Position numbers and translations under genes: made by a program
Part shown: one piece after another, positions 63,668 through 64,000 of the stretch
Layout: each line of letters opens with the position of its first letter
Numbering within the stretch: position 1 is the first letter of the stretch
Notes under the pieces: generated by a model
Database searches by the model: none
What the model was told of the DNA's origin: nothing
The model's input: only the letters and a program-made list of their open reading frames with translations
Assembly: GCF_008806975.1 (NCBI RefSeq)
Contig: NZ_CP031728.1
Span: 930,001-994,000, forward strand
Direction: 5' to 3'
Source of the DNA: Cellvibrio sp. KY-GH-1
Lineage (GTDB): Bacteria; Pseudomonadota; Gammaproteobacteria; Pseudomonadales; Cellvibrionaceae
DNA: 64,000 nucleotides

Positions 63668-64000
63668 CTACATGGTATGGGTAGGCTTATCTGAGTTGAG
63701 CATACCCGCAAGATAGGTTTCAATTTTGTTGATGGCGGTATTGTCCTGATCGCTAAATTGCACCCCGATTCCTGCAGCGCGGTTACCCTGCGCACCTTTC
63801 GGCGTTACCCAGACAACCTTACCCGCTACTGGAATTTTCTCGGGCTCGTCCATCAGGCTCAACAACATAAACACTTCATCGCCCAACTTGTAACTCTTGT
63901 TAGTTGGAATAAACATGCCGCCATTTTTGACAAAAGGCATGTAAGCCGCGTAGAGCACCGCTTTATCTTTAATCGTTAACGAAAGTATGCCGTTACGGGC
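63668..64000 (-). CDS. pilZ: PilZ, type IV pilus PilZ-domain protein (N-terminus outside window)
   Basis: A PilZ-fold protein needed for type IV pilus biogenesis (with FimX/PilB) in Pseudomonas and Xanthomonas; this PilZ type does not bind c-di-GMP. Reading continues open to the right edge (ARNGILSLTIKDK), so the start codon is outside. The middle is MPFVKNGGMFIPTNKSY and EVFMLLSLMDEPEKIPVAGKV, and the end is GIGVQFSDQDN...LNSDKPTHTM, nearly identical to Pseudomonas PilZ. The canonical RxxxR binding site is missing, as is usual in this subfamily. Confidence 0.94.
   Translation of the reverse strand, partial: ARNGILSLTIKDKAVLYAAYMPFVKNGGMFIPTNKSYKLGDEVFMLLSLMDEPEKIPVAGKVVWVTPKGAQGNRAAGIGVQFSDQDNTAINKIETYLAGMLNSDKPTHTM

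Noticed and set aside
1..64000. tRNA, rRNA, CRISPR arrays, prophage or insertion sequence transposases
   Set aside because: Reading both strands I saw no tRNA T-arm signature in a cloverleaf context, no regular repeat-spacer array and no transposase or integrase gene. A tRNAscan or CRISPR search could still find something short.

Overview
The window looks like chromosomal DNA of a motile, polar-flagellated gammaproteobacterium, most probably of the Cellvibrio group (Cellvibrionaceae). This is inferred from the Pseudomonas-type flagellar layout (fliE-J, an HsbA/HsbR/HptB-type trio, fliK, fliL-R, flhB, flhA, flhF, fleN), from FleSR/sigma-54 control, and from pilZ-tatD, deaD, rapA and mdh of gammaproteobacterial type. 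I could not run a search to confirm the genus.

1-21.1 kb, minus strand: one late-assembly flagellar supercluster. It runs from fliE near 21.1 kb through fliFGHIJ, an anti-anti-sigma / response-regulator phosphatase / Hpt trio, fliK, fliLMNOPQR, flhB, flhA and flhF to fleN, which is cut by the left edge. Sequences matching sigma-54 promoters (TGGCA-N-TTGC type) lie before fliE (weak), fliK (perfect), fliL (perfect) and flhA (fair). A further very good one lies before fleSR (24.7-27.6 kb).

21.4-24.7 kb: an accessory insert between fliE and fleR. It holds a 66-aa protein, a Gly/Cys-tailed membrane protein, a TetR regulator divergent from a membrane protein, and a lipoprotein. fleQ, which precedes fleS in Pseudomonas, is absent.

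27.8-41.6 kb: a Mn2+-type (yybP-ykoY) riboswitch precedes a TMEM165/GDT1 exporter. Next come a CDP-alcohol phosphatidyltransferase and an LPG-synthase/UPF0104-type membrane protein. Three unusual genes follow: a DUF1353-like protein, a 1132-aa VIT/vWA/DUF2135 secreted protein carrying a TonB-box-like sequence, and a YdjM-type membrane hydrolase. Then comes a compact set of a 6-pyruvoyl-tetrahydropterin-synthase-like enzyme, a BchC-like dehydrogenase and a RibD-like reductase, divergent from a GT4 glycosyltransferase and a methyltransferase, followed by an LTA-synthase-like phosphatase/transferase. This is the best candidate in the window for an undescribed pathway: a pterin- or pyrimidine-derived, glycosylated and methylated product, perhaps lipid-linked.

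41.6-50.9 kb: mostly minus-strand and tightly packed. It holds a UDP-GlcNAc 2-epimerase, a methyltransferase, a double glycosyltransferase, a radical SAM/SPASM protein and an (alpha/alpha)-toroid-like protein, apparently a small glycan locus. A CbiM-like membrane protein, a HIT hydrolase, a nuclease-fold protein and a YaiI-type protein follow.

51.4-64 kb: housekeeping genes (deaD with a long leader, rapA, a hexose-6-phosphate mutarotase, mdh, dUTPase, tatD, and pilZ cut by the right edge). Among them lie a TonB-like protein of unknown role, a family of paired-hairpin repeats, a decayed ykgJ gene and an AT-rich KAP-type NTPase that looks recently acquired.
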